Source of the DNA: Streptomyces sp. NBC_00162
GTDB taxonomy: Bacteria; Actinomycetota; Actinomycetes; Streptomycetales; Streptomycetaceae
Assembly: GCF_024611995.1 (NCBI RefSeq)
Contig: NZ_CP102509.1
Location: forward strand, 8,060,001 to 8,124,000
Reading direction: 5' to 3'
DNA length: 64,000 nt
The notes beneath the pieces are model-generated. The model saw only the letters and a program-made list of their open reading frames with translations, did no database searches and was not told where the DNA came from. The translations under genes and the position numbers were made by a program. Shown piece by piece: positions 24,973 through 33,219 of the stretch (its first letter is position 1; each line of letters begins with the position of its first letter).

Positions 24973-26030
24973 CTACGGACCGTTACTCGTCCCGTCTTGG
25001 GGGTGCCGGGGCCGACCGGAGCCGCGCGGTTGCGGGCTTGACCAGCGCGGCCCTGCGGCGCGCTGCGGGTGGGGATGCAGGCCGGGGCCGAGGGGCGGGC
25101 CGGCCAGGGGAGTGGGTGAGAGGTCGGTGGGCTCCTCACCCGGCTCCAGGAGCGTGTCGGCGACGCCCACTATGAGCGGGTCGGGGCGGCCCACCGCCGC
25201 TTCGTCCTTCCGGTCGTAGTCGATGCGCCACAGAAGGCTGCGGATCGCCTCCAGCCGGCCGCGCCGCTTGTCGTTGCTCTTGACCACCGTCCATGGCGCG
25301 TAGCCGGTGTCGGTCGCACGGAACATCGCGACCTTCGCGCTGGTGTACGCGTCCCACAGGTCCAACGAGGCCAGGTCGGTCGGCGATAGCTTCCACTGCC
25401 GCACCGGATCGACCCGGCGGATCGCGAAGCGGGTGCGCTGCTCGCCGCGGGAGACCGAGAACCAGAACTTCACGAGCAGGATCCCGTCCTCCACGAGCAT
25501 CGCTTCGAAGGCCGGGCACTGCCGCAGGAACAGCTCGTACTGCTCCTGGGTGCAAAAACCCATGACCTTCTCGACGCCGGCGCGGTTGTACCAGGAACGG
25601 TCGAAGAAGACGATCTCACCGGCTGCCGGCAGATGAGCGACGTACCGCTGGAAGTACCACTCTCCCGCCTCCCGCTCGGTCGGCTGGTCCAGAGCGACGA
25701 TCCGTGCCCCACGGGGGTTGAGCCGCTCCGTGAACCGCTGGATCGTGCCGCCCTTGCCCGCCGCGTCCCTGCCCTCACAGATCACCACCAGCCGGGATCT
25801 GGTGTCCTTGACCCAGCGCTGCAGCTTCAAGAGTTCGATCTGCAGGATCCGCTTGGTGCGTTCGTACTCCCCCGCCTGATCTTGCGGTCGTACGGGTAAT
25901 TCTCCTGCCAGGTACGGATCGGAGCGCCGGACGAGTCCAGCAGCACGGGCTGCTCCGGCCGGCGGTCATCCACGCTCAGCCCCTTCAGCAGAGCCTCGGC
26001 CTCTGACCGCCGGCCCGCTTCGTCTTCCAT
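24973..26030 (-). CDS. ppk2: polyphosphate kinase 2 (one-base frameshift at 25869-25873)
   Basis: About 352 residues after restoring one base. The N-terminal TWQENYPYDRKIRR leads to the PPK2 core: Walker A in VVICEGRDAAGKGGTI, R-F-T-E-R-L-N-P-R-G-A-R, then the lid and Walker B region FFDRSWYNRAGVEKVMGFC. The kinase transfers phosphate between polyphosphate and nucleotides. The frames join at the run CCCCC 25869-25873, where one more C (G in sense) gives the expected R-R-G-E-Y-E-R-T-K-R. The C-terminal tail past LEPGEEPTDLS is proline-rich and not conserved. Confidence 0.85.
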
Positions 26031-26170
26031 GCCACGCCACTACCCATGGAACACATCCGGATGCCCGAGACCGCCATGGCGCAGGGCGCGCGGCCGTGCG
26101 CAGATTCCGTGACGGCGCGGTTTCCAGTGCATGACCGCATGAGTGGCGCCGGCGTGGAAAGCCGTCGGAT

Positions 26171-27217
26171 ATGACACGCCTACCGAACCAAGGCCAGGGC
26201 AGCGACGGTGACCGTGCCGACACCGAACGGAACGCCGACGCGGGGCCGGACGAGCAGATCGAGGAGCGGGCCCCGGACCAGCCCTCGGACCTGTCCACAC
26301 GTTCCTGGAGGGCAGTACTGCGCGGCACGGTCAGGGAGTTCCGGAACGACGAGCTGGCCGATCGCGCCGCGGCCCTGACCTACTACGGCGTACTTGCGCT
26401 CTTCCCCGCCCTCCTGGTTCTCGTGTCTGTGCTGGGCCTGGCCGGTGAGTCGACGACCCAGCGGGTCTTGGAAAACGTGCAGCAGCTGACTCCCGGCTCC
26501 GCCCGGGACGTGATCAAAGACGCGGTCGAGCAGCTGCAGGGCCGCAGCGGCGTCGGATCGCTGATGGCGATCGTCGGCCTCGTCGTGGCGCTGTGGTCCG
26601 CCTCCGGCTACGTGGCCGCGTTCATCCGTTCCGCGAACGCCGTCTACGACATGCCCGAAGGCCGCCCGGTGTGGAAGGTGCTGCCGCTGCGCCTGGCGCT
26701 CACCGTCACGCTGATGGTCCTTGCGTGTGGCAGTGCGCTGATCATCGTCTTCACCGGCAGCCTGGCGCGGAAAGTGGGCACCGCCCTGGGAATCGGTGAC
26801 AGTGCGTTGACGGTGTGGTCGATCGCGAAATGGCCGGTCCTGGTCGTCCTCGTCACGATCATGATCGCGCTCCTGTACTGGGCCGCACCGAACGCCAAGG
26901 GCCGCGGATTCAGGTGGCTGACGCCAGGCAGTCTCCTGGCTCTGATGATCTGGATGCTCGCCTCGGCCGGATTCGCTTTCTACGTCGCGAACTTCGCCTC
27001 CTACAACAAGACCTACGGCACCGTCGCGGGTGTCATCGTCTTCCTGGTCTGGCTGTGGATCACCAACCTTGCGATTCTCCTCGGACTGGAATTCGACGCG
27101 GAACTGGCCCGCCAGCGCGCGATCGCTGGAGGGCTACCCAAGGACGAGGAGCCCTACGTCCGTCCCCGCGACACCCGCGCGTGGAGCGACCAGGACCGCC
27201 GCCGCTTGGAGCAGTGA
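26171..27217 (+). CDS. YihY/BrkB family inner-membrane protein
   Basis: A 348-residue protein: about 50 acidic cytoplasmic residues, then the YihY family body. It opens D-R-A-A-A-L-T-Y-Y-G-V-L-A-L-F-P-A-L-L and has six membrane segments. LWSASGYVAAFIRSANAVY and FASYNKTYGTVAGVIVFLVW are hallmark blocks. Function is not settled; it is often linked to envelope maintenance. It precedes the DUF1469-DUF3618-DUF4235 operon, which is a frequent neighbourhood in actinomycetes. Confidence 0.88.
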   Translation: MTRLPNQGQGSDGDRADTERNADAGPDEQIEERAPDQPSDLSTRSWRAVLRGTVREFRNDELADRAAALTYYGVLALFPALLVLVSVLGLAGESTTQRVLENVQQLTPGSARDVIKDAVEQLQGRSGVGSLMAIVGLVVALWSASGYVAAFIRSANAVYDMPEGRPVWKVLPLRLALTVTLMVLACGSALIIVFTGSLARKVGTALGIGDSALTVWSIAKWPVLVVLVTIMIALLYWAAPNAKGRGFRWLTPGSLLALMIWMLASAGFAFYVANFASYNKTYGTVAGVIVFLVWLWITNLAILLGLEFDAELARQRAIAGGLPKDEEPYVRPRDTRAWSDQDRRRLEQ

Positions 27218-27317
27218 CCGCGTATGGACCGCTTGGCCGGCAAGAGTGAACGGCTTGAGCATCCCCGGTGTTCTGCTGCTGCGCCGCTGTGTGGGCAGAA
27301 GCATCTGCTTGTGGCGT

Positions 27318-27342
27318 GGGTGCTCGGTCGTTTATCGGGTAG
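27318..27342 (+). promoter_or_regulatory. putative SigB-type promoter
   Basis: GGGT, 15 bases, then GGGTAG fits the Streptomyces SigB-like consensus (GNNT-N14-16-GGGTAC) except the last base. It lies 74 bases upstream of the phage-holin-family gene, whose operon encodes envelope proteins. A short run of imperfect TCGTAAAGG repeats follows (27367-27404). Confidence 0.45.
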
Positions 27343-27366
27343 GCGCGCCACGACAACGGCGTGCGC

Positions 27367-27404
27367 ATCGTAAAAGTCGTAAAGGATCGTAAAGGTCGCA
27401 AAGG
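27367..27404 (+). repeat. four imperfect tandem repeats of a TCGTAAAGG-like unit
   Basis: Units read TCGTAAAAG, TCGTAAAGG, TCGTAAAGG and TCGCAAAGG with 0-1 base between them, just upstream of the ribosome site GGGGAG of the holin-family gene. They are unusually A-rich for this genome and lie in the 5' leader. Confidence 0.55.
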
Positions 27405-27415
27405 GGAGACTCCGT

Positions 27416-27829
27416 ATGAGCACGGTAGAGCGGCAGACCCGCATCCCCGATGAATCCGTGAGCGTGCTGGTTTCGCGCGCTTCCCAGCAAATTTCGGAGC
27501 TGGTCCGCGAGGAGATACAGCTGGCCCGGGCAGAAATGGCTCAGAAGGGGAAACGCTTCGGGAAGGGCGGCGGCCTCTTCGGCGCGGCGGGCCTGATCGG
27601 AATCCTGGCAGCTCAGGCCCTGATTGCAACCTGCATCGCCGCCCTCGCGTTGGTACTCCCAGTGTGGGCATCGGCACTGATCCTCACGGCGGCACTGGCG
27701 GTGGTTGCTGCAGTGACTGCGATGGCCGGGAAGAAGCAGATCGCCGATGCCGGCGCCCCCGTCCCGGAGCAGACCATCGACAGCGTCAAGGCCGACCTGG
27801 CCGAGATCAAGGAGAAGGGGCAGCGATGA
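27416..27829 (+). CDS. phage holin family protein (DUF1469, Holin-X type)
   Basis: A 137-residue protein: an amphipathic N-terminus (SVLVSRASQQISELVREEIQ) that mimics YqjE-type proteins, two membrane helices (GLIGILAAQALIATCIAALA and ASALILTAALAVVAAVTAM), and a charged C-terminal helix. First gene of a three-gene operon. Its stop overlaps the next start (ATGA). Despite the family name it is a chromosomal envelope protein, not a phage lysis gene. Confidence 0.87.
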   Translation: MSTVERQTRIPDESVSVLVSRASQQISELVREEIQLARAEMAQKGKRFGKGGGLFGAAGLIGILAAQALIATCIAALALVLPVWASALILTAALAVVAAVTAMAGKKQIADAGAPVPEQTIDSVKADLAEIKEKGQR

Positions 27830-28200
27830 CGAACGAACCCCGAACCAATACCGGCTCGCCCACCCCCGATGAGCTGCGCGAGCAGATAGAGCGCACCCGC
27901 GACGAACTCGGGCAGACGGTGGAGGCGCTGGCGGGCAAGGCCGACGTCACGGCACAGGCGAAGGAGAAGACATCCGCTGTCAGAGAACGGGCCGCCGAGA
28001 AGACCGCCCTGGTCGCCGACCAGATCCGCGTGAAGACCGAGCATGCCGTGCAGCTGGTGAAGGACACGACACCCGAGCCGGTTCTCGACAATCTCGGCCA
28101 GGTCGCGAGGGCGGGACGCGCCAACCGCAAGCCGCTGCTCGTTGCCGGCGCTGTTCTGGTCGTCTTCCTGCTGGTGCGGCGCAGCCGCGTACGCCGATGA
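27826..28200 (+). CDS. DUF3618 domain-containing protein
   Basis: A 124-residue protein opening with the DUF3618 signature DELREQIERTRDELGQTVEA, a long helical region with K and E alternation, and one C-terminal membrane helix (LLVAGAVLVVFLLV) before basic residues. It overlaps both neighbours through ATGA. It is probably a membrane-attached coiled-coil partner of the holin-family protein. Confidence 0.87.
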   Translation: MTNEPRTNTGSPTPDELREQIERTRDELGQTVEALAGKADVTAQAKEKTSAVRERAAEKTALVADQIRVKTEHAVQLVKDTTPEPVLDNLGQVARAGRANRKPLLVAGAVLVVFLLVRRSRVRR

Positions 28201-28463
28201 AAGCGTCCAAGATCGCCTACAAGCCGGTCGGTCTGGCTCTGGGCGCCTTCAGCGGCATGATCGCGGGTGCCGCGTTCAAGCAGGTGTGGAAGATCGTCGA
28301 AGGCGAAGGCGACGCCCCCAGCGCTACGGACGAAGACCGGTCCTGGAAGCAGATCCTGATCGCCGCCGCTGTCCAGGGCGCGATCTTCGCCGTGGTCAAG
28401 GCCGCTGTCGACCGCTCGGGTGCCGTGGCCACGCGTCGTGTGACGGGCACCTGGCCGGGCTGA
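28197..28463 (+). CDS. DUF4235 domain-containing protein
   Basis: An 88-residue DUF4235 protein: KIAYKPVGLALGAFSGMIAG is a glycine-zipper-like membrane helix, followed by an acidic loop and a second helix region WKQILIAAAVQGAIFAVVKA. Last gene of the operon, coupled by ATGA. Confidence 0.87.
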   Translation: MKASKIAYKPVGLALGAFSGMIAGAAFKQVWKIVEGEGDAPSATDEDRSWKQILIAAAVQGAIFAVVKAAVDRSGAVATRRVTGTWPG

Positions 28464-28651
28464 CCCGCCGTGATGCCGGCCGCCGCCCTTCCCCAGCTGA
28501 TCGGCCCGGCCCCACCACCGGGCACGGGGGCCAGGGGCCCATGGAGATCGACGAAATTTGGATGGGACGCTTCGCCTGGGGCAGTCGCAGGACGTCGGTC
28601 AATGGCCGCGGTCCCGTCCGCTGGGCCGCATTCGAAACCCGGAGGTGCGCG

Positions 28652-29337
28652 GTGTCCAGTACGGCTCTGTCCTTGCCCGCGCTGCCAGTCGGCCTGATGG
28701 CCTTGCCGGGCGTCTACCAGCCACAGGCGGACACCCTTCTCCTCGCGGAGGCGCTCGCCCAGGAGGAGCTCGGGCCGCGGACTGACGCGCTGGAGATCGG
28801 TACGGGCACCGGTGCGCTGGCGCTGCATGCCGCCGGCCGGAGAGCCCGGGTCACGGCGGTCGACGTCTCCTGGCCCGCTGTGGTCACGGCGCGGTTGAAC
28901 GCACTGCGTCTGCGGCTGCCCTTGCGTGTCCTGTACGGCGACTTCGCGGCACGCACCGCGGGTGACTGCTTCGACCTGGTCGTCACGAATCCGCCATACG
29001 TCCCCGCCCCGGGGGTCCGGCTCCCCTCGCACGGGCCGGAGCGGGCCTGGGACGCCGGCCCCGACGGGCGCGGGGTCATCAACCGGGTCTGCGCCACTGC
29101 CCCGGCCCTGCTGCGTCCGGGGGTGTCCTGCTCATGGTGCACTCGGGGATGTGCGGGGCCGAGGAGACGCTCGACCGCCTGACCGGGGTGGGGCTGGCCG
29201 CAGAGGTCACGGCGACGGCCGCGGTGCCGTGGGGCCCCGTGCTGCGTTCGCGACGGTCGTGGCTGGAGCAGCAGGGTCTGGCGGCAGAAGCCGATGAGTG
29301 GGAAGAGCTGGTGATCATCCGTGCCCAGTCCCTCTGA
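28652..29337 (+). CDS. HemK2/MTQ2-like class I methyltransferase (one-base frameshift at 29119-29123)
   Basis: About 228 residues after one base is restored. GVYQPQADTLLLAEAL is typical of the HemK2/PrmC family. Motif I ALEIGTGTGALALHAA and motif IV VVTNPPYVPAP (the NPPY of N- or Q-methyltransferases) follow. The frame breaks in a run of five G at 29119-29123; adding a G gives RPGGVLLMVHS and an intact C-terminus. The GTG start follows GGAGG. Its end overlaps the CDGSH gene by 17 bases, and the diiron enzyme follows, so all three are one operon. Confidence 0.82.
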
Positions 29338-29581
29338 CCGCGGCCCGCGCTCGGTTTCCACGGCGGTGCCCGTCCGCCGGGTGTCCGTGGATCCGCTGGG
29401 CCCGGTCCTGGTCGAGGGGCCGGTCGAGATCGTCCTGGACGACGGGACGGTCGCCCGCTCGGACCGCTTCATGGTCGCGGTGTGCACCTGCCGCCGCAGC
29501 CGTATTTACCCCTGGTGCGACACCAGCCACCGCCACCGCGAGCGAGTCGACTCGCCGCCCGAGGACAGGACCCCGAGATGA
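29321..29581 (+). CDS. CDGSH iron-sulfur domain-containing protein
   Basis: An 86-residue protein ending with the CDGSH motif as C-T-C-R-R-S-R-I-Y-P-W-C-D-T-S-H (about residues 55-70), the three-Cys/one-His site for a 2Fe-2S cluster. Position 3 of CDGSH is Thr rather than Gly. The first 50 residues form a beta-rich lead. The ATG of the next gene overlaps its stop. The cluster could hand electrons to the neighbouring diiron enzyme; that is inference from linkage. Confidence 0.87.
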   Translation: MPSPSDRGPRSVSTAVPVRRVSVDPLGPVLVEGPVEIVLDDGTVARSDRFMVAVCTCRRSRIYPWCDTSHRHRERVDSPPEDRTPR

Positions 29582-30606
29582 TCCCTCACAGCCCGGGAGC
29601 GACGGCGACCGCCGCCGGCCCCCGCCTCGTCGAGGAGCGGGGCGAGTTGTCCGGGGCCGTGACACAGGCCCTGCAGTCGGGCGGCCCTCCGGTGTACGCC
29701 ACCGGGTCCGTGCTGAGGGCGGACCCGTGGGGTGAGGACCTCCAGCTCGCGCTTTACCTGCTGTACGAACTGCACTACCGCGGCTTCGACGGCGTGGACG
29801 ACGGGCGGGAATGGGATCCGGACCTGCTGCGGCTGCGCCAAGCCCTGGAAACCCGCGTCCTCTCCGCCTTGCGCACAGAGCTGTCCGACGCTCCCCGGTC
29901 GGTCGAGGAGGCATTCGCCCCGCTCCTTGTCGAGCCTGTTGACCTCTCCGGGAGCCTCAGCCACCATCTCGAAACCGAGGGCGCCCTGTGGCAGTTGCGT
30001 GAGTACGCGGCCCTTCGCTCCCTCTACCACCTCAAGGAGGCGGACCCGCACGCCTGGGTGATCCCCCGGCTCACAGGACGGGCCAAGGCTGCCATGGTCG
30101 CCATTGAGTACGACGAGTTCGGCGCCGGCCGCGCCGACCGCATCCACGCACAGCTCTTCGCGGACCTCCTGACCGACCTCGGGCTGGATCCCGCGTACGG
30201 CTGCTACCTGGGCCGGGCCCCGGCACCCCTGCTTGCGACCGTGAACCTGATGTCCCTATTCGGTCTCCACCGCGCCCTGCGCGGCGCTCTCGTCGGCCAC
30301 TTCGCCTGCGTGGAGGTCACCTCGTCGCCCGGGTCCAGGCGCCTGGCCAGGGCGCTGCGGCGCTGCGGGGCCGGTCCGGCAGCCGAACATTTCTACGCCG
30401 AGCACGTGGAGGCCGACGCCGTCCACGAACAGGTTGTCCGCCACGAGGTCATCGGGGGCCTGTTGGCGGACGAGCCCCGCCTCGAGGCGGACATCGCCTT
30501 CGGGTGCGCGGCGACGGTCCTGCTGGAGGACCGCCTCGCGACTCACATCCGGGAGGCCTGGGATCAGGGGCGTAGCGCGTTGCGTTGGCCCCTGCCGGGG
30601 CCGTGA
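29578..30606 (+). CDS. iron-containing redox enzyme family protein (heme-oxygenase-like diiron oxidase)
   Basis: A 342-residue all-helical protein of the heme-oxygenase-like diiron family. Candidate ligands are the E of IEYDEFGAGRADRIHAQLF (about 177-180), H190, and H276, D280 and H283 of FYAEHVEADAVHEQVV. Such enzymes use two irons and oxygen for N-oxidation, C-C cleavage or desaturation. It is translationally coupled to the CDGSH protein. The methyltransferase-CDGSH-diiron trio suggests a small oxidative pathway with a methylated product. Substrate unknown. Confidence 0.82.
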   Translation: MIPHSPGATATAAGPRLVEERGELSGAVTQALQSGGPPVYATGSVLRADPWGEDLQLALYLLYELHYRGFDGVDDGREWDPDLLRLRQALETRVLSALRTELSDAPRSVEEAFAPLLVEPVDLSGSLSHHLETEGALWQLREYAALRSLYHLKEADPHAWVIPRLTGRAKAAMVAIEYDEFGAGRADRIHAQLFADLLTDLGLDPAYGCYLGRAPAPLLATVNLMSLFGLHRALRGALVGHFACVEVTSSPGSRRLARALRRCGAGPAAEHFYAEHVEADAVHEQVVRHEVIGGLLADEPRLEADIAFGCAATVLLEDRLATHIREAWDQGRSALRWPLPGP

Positions 30607-30886
30607 GGGGCGGCTTCCGTGGCCATGGGAGCGGCGCGTCGGCCTCAGGCACGGCGCTCCGCTGTCGTGCACCGCCTGTCATGGACGCCGCGCGGGTCAA
30701 GGAGTCGCCCGGGGGGACCTCTGACGTCAGCGGGGCGCAGCGCGGTGGCCGAACCAGGGGCCTCGGCCGCGGGGGGCGTCGTCCACCGGAGGACCGGTCT
30801 CGGCGCGGGCGTTGTCGCGTTGCTCGATCAGATCATCGTGCTCGCGCTCGTGGTCGTCGACGGCGGCGGCTTCACGCCGTGATGTG

Positions 30887-31330
30887 GAGGTCCGGGTCTG
30901 AGACGTGAACACCGACCTCGACGTGGTGCTGCTGCTCACCGCATTGGTGCGGGGTCTGGCCACCACGCTGCTGCTCGACATAGGGGACGGGCGGCCGCCG
31001 CCCGACGTGCCGACCCGGCGCCTGCACGCTGCCCACCGGCTCGCCGCCCGGAACGGGCTGGCGGGCGAAGGCCTCGATCCCGCGTGAGGGGAGTACGTAC
31101 CGGCCGTGACGCTGGCAGAACGGCTCCTGGCCCGTGCCGCGCCCGGGCTGGCAGCCGTGGGAGACCTCGAGTTCGTGGAGGAGCTGTTCCACCGCATGCG
31201 GTGGAACAGCTCCTGAGGCGGGGCCGCCCGTCAGCGCGCGGCGTATCTGCGGCGGGCGCCAAGTCGAGGCCCTCGCCGAGCTGTGTGCCCGCACCATGGA
31301 CGCCTCGCCCCCGGGCGACCGCACGACCAC
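30887..31330 (+). pseudogene. C-terminal remnant of a YbdK-type carboxylate-amine ligase
   Basis: Reads VNTDLDVVLLLTALVRGLAT, then T-R-R-L-H-A-A-H-R-L-A-A-R-N-G-L-A-G-E-G-L-D-P and LAERLLARAAPGLAAVGDLE. These resemble the end of glutamate-cysteine-ligase-like (GCS2/YbdK) enzymes. In-frame stops occur at 30899-30901 and 31085-31087. Past the palindrome at 31179 the protein continues in another frame (AARQRAAYLRR). The N-terminal ATP-grasp-like part is absent. It is a decayed gene. Confidence 0.55.
31179..31214. repeat. perfect 36-bp palindrome
   Basis: AGGAGCTGTTCCACCGCA is followed immediately by its exact reverse complement (axis at 31196/31197, no loop). It lies inside the decayed YbdK-like gene and breaks its reading frame. 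It may be a replication template-switch scar. Confidence 0.9.
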
Positions 31331-31685
31331 CGAGGTGGTGCTCCCGGACGTTGCGCAGCTCATCGGCCTTGCCGAGGGACTCCAGGATCCCGCTGTGATG
31401 CTGCCCCCTCGGCCCCGACGGCCGGCTTCGGCGACTTCCAGGTCCGACACGTCGGCAGCCGGTTCGTCGACCGGTGGGACGGCCGCGCGGTGATGTCAAC
31501 GGTGCGCTGCTCCTGGTGGCCTATCCGATGCCCGCCGGCGAGAGCGGGCTGTTCGACATCATTGAGTGCGTGCACGCGCGATGCCTTGCGCGGCCTCGCC
31601 GTGACGGGTGCGGGCCCGCCCAACTGCTGTCCTGGGTGAACACGGTCACCCAACGTTCAGGGCCCTCCCTACGTCGTGAGGCCCG
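31331..31685. other. degenerate coding-like DNA without a callable gene
   Basis: Open segments such as EVVLPDVAQLIGLAEGLQDP and NGALLLVAYPMPAGESGLFD look protein-like but sit in different frames without starts. They are probably further decayed genes. Confidence 0.4.
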
Positions 31686-31928
31686 TCAGGCGCCTTCGTC
31701 GAGGACGGTGCGGATCAGTGCTCGTTGGGCGTCGGAGAGGCAGGGGTCCTGGAGGTCGAGCACCTCGTCGTCGACGGTGATCCGGTAGTGGAAGCCGTCG
31801 GCCACGGGGGCGACGGCCTGTTGCGCGAGTTCCTCCAGATCCGCCGCGTCCGCGCGGCCCGAGGTGTTGAGTGCGCGGAGCTTCTCGAAGCCGGCGAAGC
31901 CTCCGGAGCGGGTGACCGTGATCAGCAT
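31686..31928 (-). CDS. emfourin-like protease inhibitor
   Basis: An 80-residue protein with the emfourin pattern: MLITVTRSGGFAGFEKLRAL, an acidic middle, then PVADGFHYRITVDDEVLDL. Emfourins are small inhibitors of M4 protealysin-like metalloproteases and are normally encoded beside their target. No M4 protease is visible in this window, so it is an orphan copy. GGAAGG precedes the ATG by 7 bases. Confidence 0.8.
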   Translation of the reverse strand: MLITVTRSGGFAGFEKLRALNTSGRADAADLEELAQQAVAPVADGFHYRITVDDEVLDLQDPCLSDAQRALIRTVLDEGA

Positions 31929-32262
31929 GGCTGTACCTTCCTGTTCCTGGTGGTGTCACAGGGTCTGCACGTCGCAGCCATTGCGCGGATGCCCCGAACA
32001 CCAGCCCGCTGTCACGGAACCGGGTCTCGGCAGTACGAACGTCCGGAAAGCGCCGCTGCGTGGCCGACCCGTCGTCGGCGGGCCGGATGGAGGGCCGCGA
32101 GGTCCGCGACCATCGCCAGACGGAAGCAGGGGTGGTTGTCACCGGACTTTGGACTGCGTGAACGTCGGCCGACTGGGATGCCGCCCTCCCCTGTCCCGCG
32201 GCGGGAAAGGGGCTCATCGAGGCGGCGGAGCAGCACCCCAGCCAGCCCATTCTGGCGGTCGT
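31929..32262. other. gap without a recognisable gene
   Basis: I see no start, ribosome site or family resemblance on either strand between the emfourin start and the PPOX gene end. A short frame near 32215 (GLIEAAEQHPSQPILAVVYT) is protein-like but isolated. Confidence 0.4.
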
Positions 32263-32688
32263 CTACACCTGGCCGAGGTCCGAACTCACCCATCGTGACG
32301 GACGCATGTGGATCACGACCTGCTCGCCGTGGTTCTTCCAGGCGTCGTCGACGTAGTCGTCCACCTTCGCAGCCGGCAGGTACCGCGAGGAAATCCACAC
32401 CAGTTGCTCGCGCACCGCCGGTACGGTCGAGACGACCGGGCCTTCGACCGACACGTACCGGATCGTCGGCTCTACGCGGTCGACCATCAGGCTGAACCGG
32501 CCTGCGGACTCGATCAGTTCGGCCTTGCGGGAGTCGCGGCCGGTCATGATCCAGATGTCGCCGCCGGGGGAGTAGTGGTACCAGATCGGTACCGTCAGCG
32601 GTGCGCGGTCACCGCCCGCGCTCACGGAGAGGGCGGCGATGTGGGGTTCGGCGAGGAACTGCTCCCGCTCGGTCCGGGACAGTGCCAT
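32263..32688 (-). CDS. pyridoxamine 5'-phosphate oxidase family protein
   Basis: A 141-residue split-barrel flavoprotein of the PPOX class. It opens LSRTEREQFLAEPHIAALSV, has VPIWYHYSPGGDIWIMTG (cofactor-binding strand pair), and FSLMVDRVEPTIRYVSVEG. Such small actinomycete members use FMN or F420; the latter is plausible but not shown. GGAGGATGCC precedes the ATG. Confidence 0.87.
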   Translation of the reverse strand: MALSRTEREQFLAEPHIAALSVSAGGDRAPLTVPIWYHYSPGGDIWIMTGRDSRKAELIESAGRFSLMVDRVEPTIRYVSVEGPVVSTVPAVREQLVWISSRYLPAAKVDDYVDDAWKNHGEQVVIHMRPSRWVSSDLGQV

Positions 32689-32724
32689 GGCATCCTCCTT
32701 CAGGATGGAAGGCGTACTCCGTTC

Positions 32725-33033
32725 TCAGAACTGACCGTCGACACCTGTGACCGCCGGAGGTCCCAAGGGCGCGTCCTTCTCCGAGAACCCCAGCTCCTCG
32801 AGGGCGCCGGCCGTAAGGCGGACGGCGTCGTTCTCGGCCGTTGCCCGGTCCGGTGCCTCGACTTCGAGCCGGACGGAAAAGGTGCCGTCCTCGTGGACCG
32901 TCAGCAGTTCCACGTCTTCGGTCTCGCTCAGGTCGGTGTGGTGCGAAGCCAGGCTCCTCGCCAGTTCGGACCGTGCTGCATCGTCGGCGTCCCTCAGGAA
33001 CGTGCCGGGCACGGTGATGACGTAGGTGGTCAC
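32725..33033 (-). CDS. hypothetical protein
   Basis: A 102-residue protein starting VTTYVITVPGTFLRDADDAA, two alpha-beta units (HTDLSETEDVELLTVHEDGT and VEAPDRATAENDAVRLTAGA). The GTG has CAGGAGG 6 bases upstream. I do not recognise the family. The composition is that of a soluble alpha/beta protein. It may share a promoter with the downstream PPOX gene (36 bases apart). Confidence 0.72.
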   Translation of the reverse strand: MTTYVITVPGTFLRDADDAARSELARSLASHHTDLSETEDVELLTVHEDGTFSVRLEVEAPDRATAENDAVRLTAGALEELGFSEKDAPLGPPAVTGVDGQF

Positions 33034-33219
33034 TGCTGCCTCCTGTCGGCTGGCAAAGGCTGGGCCTCGTTGTGGGATGCCCTGCTGTCGCGCTTCAAAC
33101 CCCCTCAAGCTCGACAGATCAGACTGCCGGGTGCCGCCCGGCAGCCCCGCCGCGGCGTGTTTGGCTGCTGGCAGTGACGATCACTGCCGACACGCCACCG
33201 CCAACTATGGACGAGCTCG

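Noticed and set aside
27416..27829. Holin gene as evidence of a prophage
   Set aside because: The DUF1469 family is chromosomal in actinomycetes and its neighbours DUF3618 and DUF4235 form a standard envelope operon; no phage structural genes are present.
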